DNA of 46,164 nt from Thermithiobacillus tepidarius DSM 3134 (GCF_000423825.1 NZ_AUIS01000020.1:1-46164), one strand, 5' to 3'; positions 26,640 to 36,484 are shown, counted from the stretch's first letter. Notes: generated by a model not told the origin, from the sequence alone. Numbers and translations are program-made.

Positions 26640-26717
26640 CTGGCGGCAAAGCCTGAGCAGTGAGCGGTAAGCAGGGAAAACACAGCCTTTTTCATTCATG
26701 CAAGAAAGGGGAGGCCC

Positions 26718-28298
26718 ATGCCCAAGGTGCTCATCAGTGACAAGATGTCCCCCCGCGCCGAGCAGATCTTCCGGGAGCAGGGGGTCGAGGTGGACGTCAA
26801 GACCGGCTTGGCGCCGGAGCAGCTCAAGGCCGTCATCGGCGACTACGACGGCCTGGTGATCCGCTCCGCCACCCAGGTGACGGCGGAGATCCTGGAAGCC
26901 GCCGGGCGGCTGAAGGTGGTGGGTCGCGCCGGCATCGGCGTGGACAATGTGGACATCGCCACCGCCAGCAAGCGCGGTGTGATCGTCATGAACACGCCCT
27001 ATGGCAACACGGTCACCACCGCCGAGCATGCCATCGCCCTGATGATGGCGGCGGCGCGCATGGTGCCCCAGGCCACCGCCAGCATGAAGGCGGGCAAGTG
27101 GGAGAAGACCCGCTTTGAGGGTGTGGAGCTCTACCAGAAGACCCTGGGCGTGATCGGCACCGGCAACATCGGTTCCTTGGTGATCGAGCGCGCCCACGGC
27201 CTCAAGATGCACGTGATCGCCTACGATCCCTACATCTCCAAGGCGCGCGCCGACGACCTCGGGGTGGAGCTGGTGGATCTCGACGCGCTCTTCGCGCGCG
27301 CCGATTTCATCACCATTCACACGCCGCTCACCGACGCCACCCGCAATCTCATCAATGCCGCCAATATCGCCAAGATGAAAGACGGCGCCATCGTCATCAA
27401 TGCCGCTCGCGGCGGCATCGTCAACGAGGACGATCTTTACGAGGCCTTGAAGTCCGGCAAGCTGCGGGCCGCCGCGCTGGACGTCTTCGCCAAGGAGCCG
27501 GTGGGCGAGCACAAGCTGCTGACCCTGGACAACTTCATCTGCACGCCGCACCTGGGGGCCTCGACGGTGGAGGCCCAGGTCAACGTCGCCATCCAGGTGG
27601 CCGAGCAGATCAGCGCCTTCCTGCTGCGCGGGGTGGTGCAAAACGCCGTCAACATCCCGGCGGTGGCGGAGGCCGACCTGCCGGTGCTGCAGCCCTACAT
27701 CAATCTCGGCGAGCGCCTGGGCATGGTGCTGGGCCAGCTGGCGGATTCGGGCCTCAAGCGTGTGGCCATCGAGTACGCGGGCGAGGTTTCCGGCCTCAAC
27801 ACCAAGCCGATCACTACCGCCGTTCTCAAGGGCATCCTGCAAAACGTCCTGCCGGAGACCATCAACATGGTCAACGCGCCCTTTCTGGCGCGCGAGCGCG
27901 GCATCGAGGTGGAACAGAGCACCCGCGAACTGGCGGACGAGCTGCGCTCGCGGGTGCGGGTGCAGCTGGTCATGGACCGCGGCCCCCTGGAAGTGGCCGG
28001 CACCCTGGTGCACGGCCACCAGCCGCGTCTGGTGTCCATCAACGACATGGATCTGGAAATGGGGTTGTCCGGCCGGATGCTCTACGTGGCCAACGTGGAC
28101 CAGCCCGGCCTCATCGGCCAGTTGGGTACCTTCCTGGCCGCGCACAACATCAACATCGCCAGCTTCCATCTGGGCCGCGAGCGGCCCGGCGGCAGGGCGG
28201 CCTCGTTCCTGGCCGTGGACACGCCGCTGGATCCGCCCCTGCTCGAAAAACTGCGCGGCCTGCCGAATGTGCTGGAAGCGCGCATGTTGACGCTGTAA
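26718..28298 (+). CDS. serA: D-3-phosphoglycerate dehydrogenase (long form with ACT domain)
   Basis: First enzyme of serine synthesis, oxidising 3-phosphoglycerate with NAD. The nucleotide-binding motif is GVIGTGNIGS (about residues 142-151). The catalytic Arg lies in NAARGGIVNEDDL, the Glu in the KEP segment and the His in CTPHLGAST. After residue 320 come the intervening allosteric substrate-binding domain and a C-terminal ACT domain (from about 450), giving 526 residues as in the long-form SerA group. GGGGAGG lies just before the ATG. A terminator-like hairpin follows the stop. Confidence 0.97.
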   Translation: MPKVLISDKMSPRAEQIFREQGVEVDVKTGLAPEQLKAVIGDYDGLVIRSATQVTAEILEAAGRLKVVGRAGIGVDNVDIATASKRGVIVMNTPYGNTVTTAEHAIALMMAAARMVPQATASMKAGKWEKTRFEGVELYQKTLGVIGTGNIGSLVIERAHGLKMHVIAYDPYISKARADDLGVELVDLDALFARADFITIHTPLTDATRNLINAANIAKMKDGAIVINAARGGIVNEDDLYEALKSGKLRAAALDVFAKEPVGEHKLLTLDNFICTPHLGASTVEAQVNVAIQVAEQISAFLLRGVVQNAVNIPAVAEADLPVLQPYINLGERLGMVLGQLADSGLKRVAIEYAGEVSGLNTKPITTAVLKGILQNVLPETINMVNAPFLARERGIEVEQSTRELADELRSRVRVQLVMDRGPLEVAGTLVHGHQPRLVSINDMDLEMGLSGRMLYVANVDQPGLIGQLGTFLAAHNINIASFHLGRERPGGRAASFLAVDTPLDPPLLEKLRGLPNVLEARMLTL

Positions 28299-28324
28299 AC
28301 TACGCGGCTTTGAACAGATGCTTG

Positions 28325-28359
28325 GCGCCCTCCAGGTGCGGGGGCGCGTTTGTTTTTCT
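28325..28359 (+). terminator. Intrinsic terminator or attenuator between serA and pheA
   Basis: GCGCCC (28325-28330) pairs with GGGCGC (28342-28347), extended by a T-G and a C-G pair on the inside. It is followed by GTTTGTTTTTCT. This fits a factor-independent terminator 26 bases after serA. Because pheA follows with no obvious promoter, it may act as an attenuator rather than a full stop. Confidence 0.6.
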
Positions 28360-28426
28360 GCCTCGGCCGGCGCTGCCGGCGAGGCCCGGGATGGGGGTGT
28401 CCTTGGAGGCGCGCTTCGCGCCTTCC
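28360..28426 (+). repeat. Two strong hairpins in the pheA leader
   Basis: The first hairpin pairs GCCTC (28360-28364) with GAGGC (28381-28385) and GCCGGC (28366-28371) with GCCGGC (28375-28380), with one bulged G. The second pairs GGCGCG with CGCGCC around loop CTT, within 28405-28426, and ends 11 bases before the pheA ATG. Neither has a T run. Together with the terminator-like hairpin at 28325 they make three hairpins in the 139-base leader. Confidence 0.55.
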
Positions 28427-28437
28427 GCTGCAAGGCT

Positions 28438-29532
28438 ATGGCAAACAAGGAAGAAGCGAAAGGGCTGGCGGCGCTGCGCCGGCAAATCGACCAGCTCGAC
28501 GATCAGCTCTTGGAACTGCTGAACCGCCGCGCCACGCTGGCCATGGAAGTGGCCCAGGTGAAGCAGGCCGCCGGCGAAAACGGCACCTTTTGGCGGCCCG
28601 AGCGGGAAGCGGAGGTCCTGCAGCGGGTCATGGCGCGCAATCCGGGTCCTCTGGACAGCGAGACCGTGGCTTGGCTGTTCCGCGAGCTCATGTCCGCGTG
28701 TTTGGCGCTGGAGCGACCGTTGACCGTGGCTTACCTGGGACCGGCGGGCACCTTCACCCAGATGGCCGCCACCAAGCACTTCGGTCAGGGCGCCCGCCTC
28801 ACCCCGGTTTCCAGCATCCCGGAAGTATTCCGCACCGTGCAGGCTGGGCAAGCGGACTTCGGCGTGGTGCCGGTGGAAAACTCCACGGAAGGCTCGGTGA
28901 ATCTCACGCTGGATCATCTGCTGGATTATCCGCTCAAGGTCTGCGGCGAGGTGCAGCTGCGCGTGGTGCACAACCTGGTGTCGGCCGGCGTGCCGCTGGC
29001 CGACATGCAGCGCATTTACGTGCATTATCAGACTCGTGCCCAGTGCCGCCACTGGCTGGCGGAGCACGCGCCGCGGGTGCAGTTGGTGGAGGTGGCCAGC
29101 AATGCCGAGGCGGCCCTGCGTGCCCGTGAGGACGCGGCGGGCGGCGCCATTTCCACGGCGGCGGCGGCGGAGCTCTATGGCCTGCGGATCCTGGCGGCGG
29201 GCATCGAGGATGATGCCGAGAACACCACCCGCTTTCTGGTCATCGGCGATCTCGACGTCCAACCCACCGGCCGGGACAAGACCTCGCTGGTGCTTTCCAG
29301 CCACAACCGGCCCGGCAGCCTCCACGAATTGCTCCGCCCCCTGGCGGCGGCCGGCATCAGCATGACGCGCATCGAATCCCGCCCGGCCCGGAGGGGACTT
29401 TGGCAATACGTGTTCTTCCTGGACCTGGAAGGTCATGCCAAGGACCCGGCGGTGGCGGCGGCGCTTGCCGAATTGCAGGAAAAAGCCACGTTTTACAAGT
29501 TGTTAGGCACCTATCCCAAAGCGGTCATTTAA
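28438..29532 (+). CDS. pheA: Bifunctional chorismate mutase/prephenate dehydratase (P-protein)
   Basis: A 364-residue enzyme that converts chorismate to prephenate and then to phenylpyruvate. An AroQ-type chorismate mutase domain occupies residues 8-90 (ALRRQIDQLDDQLLELLNRR). The prephenate dehydratase domain follows (about 95-270), starting AYLGPAGTFTQ and ending with the TRF motif in NTTRFLVIG. A regulatory ACT domain (about 282-355) includes the RPGSLHELL and ESRP phenylalanine-binding motifs, so feedback inhibition by Phe is likely. The ATG at 28438 is chosen because the mutase domain starts there; the frame is open to 28318. The stop abuts the hisC start. Confidence 0.97.
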   Translation: MANKEEAKGLAALRRQIDQLDDQLLELLNRRATLAMEVAQVKQAAGENGTFWRPEREAEVLQRVMARNPGPLDSETVAWLFRELMSACLALERPLTVAYLGPAGTFTQMAATKHFGQGARLTPVSSIPEVFRTVQAGQADFGVVPVENSTEGSVNLTLDHLLDYPLKVCGEVQLRVVHNLVSAGVPLADMQRIYVHYQTRAQCRHWLAEHAPRVQLVEVASNAEAALRAREDAAGGAISTAAAAELYGLRILAAGIEDDAENTTRFLVIGDLDVQPTGRDKTSLVLSSHNRPGSLHELLRPLAAAGISMTRIESRPARRGLWQYVFFLDLEGHAKDPAVAAALAELQEKATFYKLLGTYPKAVI

Positions 29533-30648
29533 ATGGTCAATTCGGTCGTCAATCCGTTTCTTTCCCTCACCGCGCCCGGCGTGGCAGGCCTGAAGCCCTA
29601 CGAGCCGGGCAAGCCCATCGAGACCCTGGAGCGCGAGTACGGCGTGCGCAACGCCATCAAACTGGCCTCCAACGAGAATCCGCTGGGACCGAGTCCGCTG
29701 GCGCTGGAGGCGGTGATCAAGGCGTCCGCCAAGCTCGCGCTCTATCCGGATGGCGCCGGCTTCGCCCTCAAGGCTGCCCTGGGTCGGCATCTGGGCGTGC
29801 AGCCGGAGCAAGTGGTGCTCGGCAACGGTTCCAACGAAATCCTGGAACTGGTGACCCGTACCTTCGTCACTCCGGCCGACGAGGTGGTGTTTTCCGAGCA
29901 CGCCTTTGCCGTCTATCCCATCGTCACCCAGGCGGTGGGAGCGACGGCGCGGGTGGCGCCGGCGCGGGATTACGGCCATGATCTCGATGCCATGGCCGGC
30001 CTGGTCAACGAGAATACCCGCCTGGTCTTCGTCGCCAACCCCAACAATCCCACCGGCACCTATCTGGCTCGTGAGGCGCTGGAGGCGTTCATCACCAGCA
30101 TGCCGTCCCATGTGCTGGTGGTGCTGGACGAGGCTTACTTCGAGTTCGTCGACGCGCCTGATTACCCCGATGGCATCGCCTGGCTGGAGCGCTTCGACAA
30201 CCTGCTGGTCACCCGCACTTTTTCCAAGATCTACGGCTTGGCCGGCCTGCGCGTGGGCTACGGCGTCGGCCACCCGAAGCTGATCAGCCTGCTGGAGCGC
30301 GTGCGCCAGCCCTTCAACGTCAACAGCGCAGCCATGGCCGCCGCCGAGGCGGCGCTGGCCGATCACGAGCACCTGCGGCGCAGCCGTGCGCTCAACGCGA
30401 GCGGCATGGCCCAGCTCGTCGCCGGCATCGAGGCGCTCGGCCTGCACGCCCTGCCGTCGGTGGGCAATTTCCTCGCCGTCCACGTGGGCCGCGATGCGGC
30501 GCCGGTCTACGAGGCCCTGCTGCGCCAGGGCGTGATCGTGCGTCCGGTGGCCGGCTACGGCATGCCCGAGTTCCTGCGGGTCACCATCGGCCGGCCCGAG
30601 GAAAACGCGCGCTTTCTGCAGGCCTTGGAAGCGGCTTTGAACAATTAA
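29533..30648 (+). CDS. hisC: Histidinol-phosphate/aromatic aminotransferase, HisC2 type
   Basis: PLP-dependent aminotransferase of 371 residues. The Schiff-base lysine is K232 in TRTFSKIYGLAGLR; LASNENPLGPS and NPNNPTGTY are the usual substrate and cofactor motifs, and VRPVAGYGMPEFLRVTIG carries the phosphate-binding Arg. It starts one base after the pheA stop. Placed between pheA and the DAHP synthase gene, and away from any his operon, it is probably the HisC2-type copy that can also transaminate aromatic keto acids such as phenylpyruvate. This role is inferred from position. Confidence 0.93.
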   Translation: MVNSVVNPFLSLTAPGVAGLKPYEPGKPIETLEREYGVRNAIKLASNENPLGPSPLALEAVIKASAKLALYPDGAGFALKAALGRHLGVQPEQVVLGNGSNEILELVTRTFVTPADEVVFSEHAFAVYPIVTQAVGATARVAPARDYGHDLDAMAGLVNENTRLVFVANPNNPTGTYLAREALEAFITSMPSHVLVVLDEAYFEFVDAPDYPDGIAWLERFDNLLVTRTFSKIYGLAGLRVGYGVGHPKLISLLERVRQPFNVNSAAMAAAEAALADHEHLRRSRALNASGMAQLVAGIEALGLHALPSVGNFLAVHVGRDAAPVYEALLRQGVIVRPVAGYGMPEFLRVTIGRPEENARFLQALEAALNN

Positions 30649-30677
30649 ACATCGCTTTGAAAGCAAGGATCGACCCC

Positions 30678-31694
30678 ATGATTATTGTACTGAAGCAGCA
30701 GGCCAGCGAGGCCGAGATCCAGCAGGTGCTGGACCGCATCGAATCCCTGGGGCTGACGCCCACCGTGAGCCGCGGCGCCGAGCGGGTGGTGGTCGGCGCC
30801 ATCGGCGACGAGCGCAAGCTGGCGGAAGGGGCCTTCGAGTCCATGGCCGCGGTGGAGCAGGTGTTGCCGATCCTCAAGCCCTACAAGCTGGTCAGCCGCG
30901 AGTTCAAGGCCACCGACACGGTCATCGATGTCAGCGGCGTGCCGCTCGGCGGCAATGCGGTGCAGATCATCTCCGGGCCCTGCTCGGTGGAATCCCAGGA
31001 ACAGATGGACCTGTCCGCCAAGGCGGTGCACGAGGCCGGCTGCCGGCTGATGCGCGGCGGCGCCTTCAAGCCGCGCACCAGTCCCTACACCTTCCAGGGC
31101 CTGGGCGACATCGGCCTCGACTACTTCAAGAACGCCGCCAGCAAGTACAATCTGCCCATCGTCACCGAGCTCATGGACGTGCGCAAGATCGATCTCTTCC
31201 TGGAAAAGGGCGTGGACGTCATTCAGATCGGCACGCGCAACATGCAGAATTTCGACCTCTTGAAGGAGGTGGGCCGGCTCGACGTGCCCATCATCCTCAA
31301 GCGCGGCATGTCCGCCACCATCAAGGACTGGCTGATGGCGGCCGAGTACATCGCCGCCCAGGGCAACCAGAAGATCATCTTCGCCGAGCGCGGCATCCGC
31401 ACCTTCGAAACCTACTACCGCAACGTGCTGGACGTGACCGCCATTCCGGTGCTGAAGAAGGAGACGCACCTGCCGGTGATCATCGACCCCAGCCATGCCG
31501 GCGGCAAGGCTTGGCTGGTGCCGGCGCTGAGCCGCGCGGCGGTGGCGGTGGGCGCCGACGGCCTGCTCATCGAGACCCATCCCTGCCCGTCCGAGGCTTG
31601 GTGCGACGCCGATCAGGCCCTGAATCCCGAGCAGCTGAAGACCTTGATGAAGGATCTGCGCGCCATTGCCCAGATCCTGGGCCGGGACCTCTAA
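30678..31694 (+). CDS. aroF: 3-deoxy-7-phosphoheptulonate (DAHP) synthase, type I-beta with N-terminal ferredoxin-like domain
   Basis: First enzyme of the shikimate pathway, joining phosphoenolpyruvate and erythrose-4-phosphate. A small ferredoxin-like regulatory domain (residues 1-70, [16 protein letters not shown]) precedes the TIM barrel, which carries GPCSVES (about 100-106) and [16 protein letters not shown] (about 126-141). The IDPSHAGGK segment supplies metal ligands. The regulatory N-domain is the site of aromatic feedback in relatives. The ATG at 30678 has AAGGA eight bases upstream; an in-frame start at 30657 is less likely. The protein has 338 residues. Confidence 0.95.
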   Translation: MIIVLKQQASEAEIQQVLDRIESLGLTPTVSRGAERVVVGAIGDERKLAEGAFESMAAVEQVLPILKPYKLVSREFKATDTVIDVSGVPLGGNAVQIISGPCSVESQEQMDLSAKAVHEAGCRLMRGGAFKPRTSPYTFQGLGDIGLDYFKNAASKYNLPIVTELMDVRKIDLFLEKGVDVIQIGTRNMQNFDLLKEVGRLDVPIILKRGMSATIKDWLMAAEYIAAQGNQKIIFAERGIRTFETYYRNVLDVTAIPVLKKETHLPVIIDPSHAGGKAWLVPALSRAAVAVGADGLLIETHPCPSEAWCDADQALNPEQLKTLMKDLRAIAQILGRDL

Positions 31695-31712
31695 AGGGTC
31701 ATCGGCGCGGCC

Positions 31713-32627
31713 ATGCCACTGGAAGAGCACGTGCTGGCCGGCGTGGAGCGCATCGCCGTCCTGGGCGTCGGCCTCATCGGCGGCTCCCTGGCGCTTGCAC
31801 TGCGCCGCGCCGGCTACAGCGGGCGCATCGCCGGCTACAGCCGCCGGACGGCGGAAAGCGAACGGGCGCTGGCCTTGGGCGTGGTGGACGAGGCCGCCGC
31901 GACCCCGGCTGAGGCGGTGGCGGGGGCGGATCTGGTGGTGCTGGGCGTGCCGCCGGGCGCCATGCCGGCATTGATGGCGCAGATCGCCCCGACCTGCGCC
32001 GGGCAGGCGGTCGTCACCGACGTCGGCAGCGTCAAGGCGGCGGTGGTGGCGGCGGGCGAAGCGCAGTTCGGCGGGCGCTTCATCGGCGCCCATCCCATTG
32101 CCGGCAAGGAGCGTCATGGCGTCGCTGCCGCCGAGGCCGGCCTGTTCCGGCATAGCCGCTGCGTCATCACGCCCACCGCCACCTCCGATCCGCGGGCGCT
32201 CGATCTGGTGCGCGCCCTGTGGGCAGCGGCCGGCTGCGAGGTGCTGGAAATGCCGCCGGCGGTGCACGACGAGGCGCTGGCCGTGACCAGCCATCTGCCG
32301 CACCTGCTGGCCTTCGCGCTCATGGAGCAGTTCGCCGCGCATCCACGCAGCAAGGAGCTCTCCCGCCTGACCGGCGGCGGCTTCCGGGATTTCTCCCGGA
32401 TTGCCAGCAGCGACCCGGCGCTCTGGGCGGACATCGCCCTGCAGAATCGCGAGGCCCTGCTGCAAGCCGTGCAGATTTATCAACAGACCCTGGAGCGATT
32501 CGCGGAGCAGTTGCGCCAGGGCGACCAGGCCGCCCTGGCGGCCGGCTTTGCCCGCGCCAAGCGCGCGCGGGATGCGGTTCTCGCCACTCACTCCTGCAGC
32601 AAGACTGGAAGCAAGCATGACGGATAG
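31713..32627 (+). CDS. tyrA: Prephenate dehydrogenase
   Basis: NAD-dependent oxidative decarboxylase that converts prephenate to 4-hydroxyphenylpyruvate for tyrosine. The Rossmann motif is VLGVGLIGGSLALAL (about residues 15-29). HPIAGKERHGV (about 128-138) carries the catalytic His, and LTGGGFRDFSRIASSDPALW is the conserved dimer-domain segment. The 304 residues correspond to a stand-alone enzyme. In Pseudomonas the tyrA and aroA functions are fused, whereas here the two genes overlap by 11 bp in different frames. Confidence 0.96.
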   Translation: MPLEEHVLAGVERIAVLGVGLIGGSLALALRRAGYSGRIAGYSRRTAESERALALGVVDEAAATPAEAVAGADLVVLGVPPGAMPALMAQIAPTCAGQAVVTDVGSVKAAVVAAGEAQFGGRFIGAHPIAGKERHGVAAAEAGLFRHSRCVITPTATSDPRALDLVRALWAAAGCEVLEMPPAVHDEALAVTSHLPHLLAFALMEQFAAHPRSKELSRLTGGGFRDFSRIASSDPALWADIALQNREALLQAVQIYQQTLERFAEQLRQGDQAALAAGFARAKRARDAVLATHSCSKTGSKHDG

Positions 32628-33939
32628 AAAGATCGATTACCTGGTGCACGGCGGCGGGCCCCTGCGTGGGCGCATCCGGGTGCCGGGGGACAAGTCCATT
32701 TCCCACCGGGCGGTGATGTTCGGCGCCCTCGCCGAGGGGGAGACCCGGGTCACCGGTCTGCTCGAAGGCGAGGACGTCCTGGCCACGCTCGGCGCCTTCC
32801 GTGCCATGGGCATGCGGGCCGAAGGGCCGGCGGATGGACAACTGCTCATCCACGGCGTGGGGCTGCGCGGGCTGCGGGCGCCGGCGGAGGCCATCGATTG
32901 CGGCAACTCCGGCACTTCCATGCGCCTGCTGGCCGGCATCCTGTCCGGGCAGCCCTTCAGCACGACCCTGACCGGCGACGCGAGCCTGCGCCGGCGCCCG
33001 ATGAACCGGGTGATCACCCCGCTGAGCGAAATGGGCAGCCGCATCGAGGCCGCCGAAAACGGCCGGCCGCCCCTGCAGGTGCACGGCAACGCTCAGCTGC
33101 GAGGCATTCACTATGCGTTGCCGGTGGCCAGCGCACAGGTGAAATCCGCCGTGCTGCTGGCAGGCTTGTTCGCGGACGGCGAGACCTGCGTGACCGAGCC
33201 GGCGCCGACCCGTGACCACACCGAGCGCATGCTGCACGGCTTCGGCTATCCCATTCGCCGCGAGGGACAGACGGTCTGCCTGCGCGGCGGCGGGCGGCTG
33301 CACGGCACCACGATCCAGGTGCCCGCCGACATTTCCTCCGCCGCTTTCTTCATGGTCGGCGCGCTGATCTGCCCGGATTCGGACCTGGTGCTGGAACACG
33401 TGGGGGTCAATCCCACGCGCACCGGCATCATCGAGATCCTGACCCGCATGGGCGGGCGCATCGATCTGCTGAACCTGCGCGAGGTCGGCGGCGAGCCGGT
33501 GGCCGACATCCACGTGCGCAGCTCCAGGCTGACCGGCATCCGCATTCCCGAGAAGCTGGTGCCGCTGGCCATCGACGAGTTCCCCGCCATTTTCGTCGCC
33601 GCCGCCTGCGCCGAGGGCGAAACCGTGCTGACCGGCGCCGAGGAGCTGCGGGTCAAGGAGAGCGATCGCATCGCGGTCATGGCCGACGGCCTGCAACGCT
33701 TGGGCGTGGATGCCCGGCCCACCGCGGACGGCATGGTCATCCGCGGCGGTCCGATCGGCGGCGGCGAGGTGGAGAGCCACACCGACCACCGCATCGCCAT
33801 GGCCTTCAGCATGGCCGGCTTGGTGGCCCGGGAGCCGGTGCGCATCCACGATTGCCGCCATGTGGCCACCTCCTTCCCGGGCTACGCCGAGCTGGCCCGG
33901 TCGGCCGGCCTGTCCCTGAGCGTGGAGGAAGGACGTTGA
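32617..33939 (+). CDS. aroA: 3-phosphoshikimate 1-carboxyvinyltransferase (EPSP synthase)
   Basis: Sixth step of the shikimate pathway, joining shikimate-3-phosphate and phosphoenolpyruvate. Conserved segments are VPGDKSISHRAVM near the N-terminus, CGNSGTSMRLLAG (about residues 95-107), the IDEFPAIF catalytic region, and LRVKESDRI. The GNSGTSMRLL form is unlike the NAGTAMRPL of E. coli and is closer to the other bacterial class. At 440 residues it is full length. The ATG at 32617 lies inside the tyrA 3' end; the longer open frame to 32401 is the tyrA shadow. Confidence 0.96.
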   Translation: MTDRKIDYLVHGGGPLRGRIRVPGDKSISHRAVMFGALAEGETRVTGLLEGEDVLATLGAFRAMGMRAEGPADGQLLIHGVGLRGLRAPAEAIDCGNSGTSMRLLAGILSGQPFSTTLTGDASLRRRPMNRVITPLSEMGSRIEAAENGRPPLQVHGNAQLRGIHYALPVASAQVKSAVLLAGLFADGETCVTEPAPTRDHTERMLHGFGYPIRREGQTVCLRGGGRLHGTTIQVPADISSAAFFMVGALICPDSDLVLEHVGVNPTRTGIIEILTRMGGRIDLLNLREVGGEPVADIHVRSSRLTGIRIPEKLVPLAIDEFPAIFVAAACAEGETVLTGAEELRVKESDRIAVMADGLQRLGVDARPTADGMVIRGGPIGGGEVESHTDHRIAMAFSMAGLVAREPVRIHDCRHVATSFPGYAELARSAGLSLSVEEGR

Positions 33940-34646
33940 GCGGATCGATGCCGAGCAGCGGGCGGGCGGTGCCCGTCATCACCATCGACGGCCCGAGCGG
34001 GGTGGGCAAGGGTACCCTGAGCCGGAAACTGGCGCAGCATCTGGGTTGGCATTTCCTGGACAGCGGCGCGCTCTATCGCATCCTGGCCCTCGCCGCCCAG
34101 CGGCGCGGGGTGGCGGACCAGGACGAGGCCGGCCTGGCCCGCTTGGCCGATGCGCTGGCGATCCGCTTCGAGGAAGGGAGCGACGCCAGCGCCGAGATCT
34201 TCGTGGACGGGGAACGCGTCACCAACGCCATCCGTGCCGACGAGGTAGGGGCCTTCGCCTCGCGCATCGCGGTCCTGCCGCAGGTGCGCGCCGCCTTGCT
34301 GGAGCGCCAGCGCCGCTTTCGGCAGCCGCCCGGCCTGGTGGCGGACGGCCGCGACATGGGTACCGTCGTTTTTCCCGACGCCACGCTGAAAATCTTTCTT
34401 ACCGCCAGCGTGGAGGAACGGGCCCGCCGGCGCCAAAAACAGTTGAGAGAGCATGGCGTAAGTGTTAACCTTCACGAGATTAGCCGGGACATCGAAGCGC
34501 GTGATAACCGTGATCGCACGCGCGCCGTTGCCCCTCTGAAACCGGCTGCTGACGCCAAAGTCCTGGATACGAGCGGTCAAAGTGTTGAAAAAAGCTTTGA
34601 CGAACTGCGTTCCTTGGTGGAAGCGGCCATTTTTGCTTCATTTTAG
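33936..34646 (+). CDS. cmk: Cytidylate kinase
   Basis: Phosphorylates CMP and dCMP with ATP. The P-loop is ITIDGPSGVGKGT and LDSGALYR is the CMP-binding region; VADGRDMGTVVFPDA and RDNRDRTRAVAPL are also diagnostic. Start choice: TTG at 33936 overlaps the aroA stop by 4 bases (TTGA) and has GGAGG at the right distance, giving 236 residues. The ATG at 33948 (232 residues) lies too far from that site but cannot be ruled out. It is followed by rpsA, a linkage conserved across many bacteria. Confidence 0.94.
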   Translation: MSGSMPSSGRAVPVITIDGPSGVGKGTLSRKLAQHLGWHFLDSGALYRILALAAQRRGVADQDEAGLARLADALAIRFEEGSDASAEIFVDGERVTNAIRADEVGAFASRIAVLPQVRAALLERQRRFRQPPGLVADGRDMGTVVFPDATLKIFLTASVEERARRRQKQLREHGVSVNLHEISRDIEARDNRDRTRAVAPLKPAADAKVLDTSGQSVEKSFDELRSLVEAAIFASF

Positions 34647-34723
34647 CCGGGGACCCGACAAGTCCCCCACAGCTGTTTCCGGCTGCGCCCGGGAGCAAAT
34701 TTTAACCATGAGGTTTTACTCAC

Positions 34724-36436
34724 ATGACCAACGTACAAACTGCAACCCCGCACGAACCCAGCTTCGCCGAGCTTTTCGAGCAGAGCGAAACGACCAAGGC
34801 CCTGAAGCCCGGTGAGTTGATCATCGGCGAGGTGGTTCACGTCGACAACGATGTGGTGATCGTCGACACGGGGTTGAAGTCCGAGGGCGCGATCCCCACC
34901 GAACAGTTCCGCAACGCCGAGGGCGAGATCGAAGTCAAGGTGGGTGATCAGGTCGAGGTCTGCCTGGAGAGCGTGGAAGACGGCACCGGCGAAACCCGCC
35001 TGTCCCGCGAGAAGGCCCGCCGCGCCAAGGCCTGGGTCGAGCTGGAGAAAGCCTTCGAGGCGGATGCGGTCATCAAGGGCGTCATCAGCGGCAAGGTCAA
35101 GGGCGGCTTCACCGTCGCCATCGACGGCATCCGCGCCTTCCTGCCCGGCTCCCTGGTGGACGTGCGCCCCCTGCGCGACACGACCCACCTGGAGGGCAAG
35201 GACCTGGAGTTCAAGGTCATCAAGCTGGACCGCAAGCGCAACAACGTGGTCGTGTCCCGCCGCGCCATCGTCGAGAAGGAGGTCAGCGCCGAGCGCAGCG
35301 CGCTGATGGCCAACATCGAGGAAGGCGCCATCGTCATGGGCACCGTGAAGAACCTGACCGACTACGGCGCCTTCATCGACCTGGGCGGCATCGACGGCCT
35401 GCTGCACATCACCGACATGGCCTGGAAGCGCGTCAAGCACCCCACCGAGGTGGTCAACGTCGGCGACGAGATCCGCGTGAAGGTGCTGAAGTTCGACAAG
35501 GAGCGCGGCCGCATCTCCCTGGGCTTGAAGCAGTTGGCCGACGATCCCTGGAAGGATCTGGCGCGCCGCTATCCGGAAGGCACCCGCCTGTTCGGCAAGG
35601 TCACCAACATCACCGACTACGGCGCCTTCGTCGAGATCGAAGACGGCGTGGAGGGGCTGGTGCATGTTTCCGAGATCGACTGGACCAACAAGAACGTGCA
35701 TCCCAGCAAGCTGGTGCACGTCGGCCAGGAAGTCGAGGTCATGGTGCTGGACATCGATCAGGAACGCCGCCGCATCTCCCTGGGCATGAAGCAGTGCCTG
35801 CCCAATCCGTGGGAAGAGTTCGCCGCCAACCATCAGAAGGGCGATCGCGTCAGCGGCCAGATCAAGAGCATCACCGATTTCGGCGTCTTCATCGGCCTGG
35901 AAGGCGGCATCGACGGCCTGATCCATCTGTCCGACCTGTCCTGGGACAAGCCCGGCGAGGAGGCGGTGCGCGACTACAAGAAGGGTGACACCGTGGAAGC
36001 CGTGCTGCTGGCGGTGGATCCCGAGCGCGAGCGCATCAGCCTGGGCATCAAGCAGCTGGAGGGCGATCCCTTCGCGCAGTTCGTGAGCATCAACGACAAG
36101 GGCAGCGTGGTCAAGGGCGAAGTGGTCTCCGTTGACGCCAAGGGTGCCGAAGTCAAGCTGGATGAAGGGGTGGAAGGCTACCTGGCGGCCCGGGAAATGG
36201 CCCGCGAGCGAGTCGAAGATGCCCGCAACCTGTTCAAGGCCGGCGATCAGGTCGAGGCGATGATCACCAATATCGATCGCAAGAGTCGCCACATCACCTT
36301 GTCCATCAAGGCGCTGAGCGCCCAGGAGGAGAAGGACGCCATGGCGCAGTACAGCCGCAGTGGCGCCGCTGCCGGTACCACCAGCTTGGGTGAACTGCTG
36401 AAGGAGCAGATGAAGCGCAAGCAGGAAGAGAAGTAA
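34724..36436 (+). CDS. rpsA: 30S ribosomal protein S1
   Basis: Large mRNA-binding ribosomal protein that helps load structured or weakly SD-led messages. The 570 residues contain six S1 OB-fold repeats: two N-terminal ribosome-binding copies (from about residues 25 and 110), then four RNA-binding copies marked by repeated phrases such as [63 protein letters not shown] and the last around [22 protein letters not shown] lies about ten bases before the ATG. A strong terminator follows at 36445, marking the end of the serC-rpsA transcription region. Confidence 0.98.
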   Translation: MTNVQTATPHEPSFAELFEQSETTKALKPGELIIGEVVHVDNDVVIVDTGLKSEGAIPTEQFRNAEGEIEVKVGDQVEVCLESVEDGTGETRLSREKARRAKAWVELEKAFEADAVIKGVISGKVKGGFTVAIDGIRAFLPGSLVDVRPLRDTTHLEGKDLEFKVIKLDRKRNNVVVSRRAIVEKEVSAERSALMANIEEGAIVMGTVKNLTDYGAFIDLGGIDGLLHITDMAWKRVKHPTEVVNVGDEIRVKVLKFDKERGRISLGLKQLADDPWKDLARRYPEGTRLFGKVTNITDYGAFVEIEDGVEGLVHVSEIDWTNKNVHPSKLVHVGQEVEVMVLDIDQERRRISLGMKQCLPNPWEEFAANHQKGDRVSGQIKSITDFGVFIGLEGGIDGLIHLSDLSWDKPGEEAVRDYKKGDTVEAVLLAVDPERERISLGIKQLEGDPFAQFVSINDKGSVVKGEVVSVDAKGAEVKLDEGVEGYLAAREMARERVEDARNLFKAGDQVEAMITNIDRKSRHITLSIKALSAQEEKDAMAQYSRSGAAAGTTSLGELLKEQMKRKQEEK

Positions 36437-36444
36437 GTTGTCCG

Positions 36445-36484
36445 CAACCCCCCTCAGCTTGTGCGCTGAGGGGGGTTGTCTTGT
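36445..36484 (+). terminator. Rho-independent terminator of rpsA
   Basis: A perfect 14-bp stem (36445-36458 with 36465-36478) encloses the loop TTGTGC and is followed by TCTTGT. It starts 9 bases after the rpsA stop. This is the strongest hairpin terminator in the window. Confidence 0.92.

Noticed and set aside
30678-30700. In-frame earlier start of the DAHP synthase gene at 30657
   Set aside because: The codon at 30657 has no spacing-appropriate ribosome site, and homology begins at MIIVLKQQ with AAGGA upstream of the ATG at 30678.
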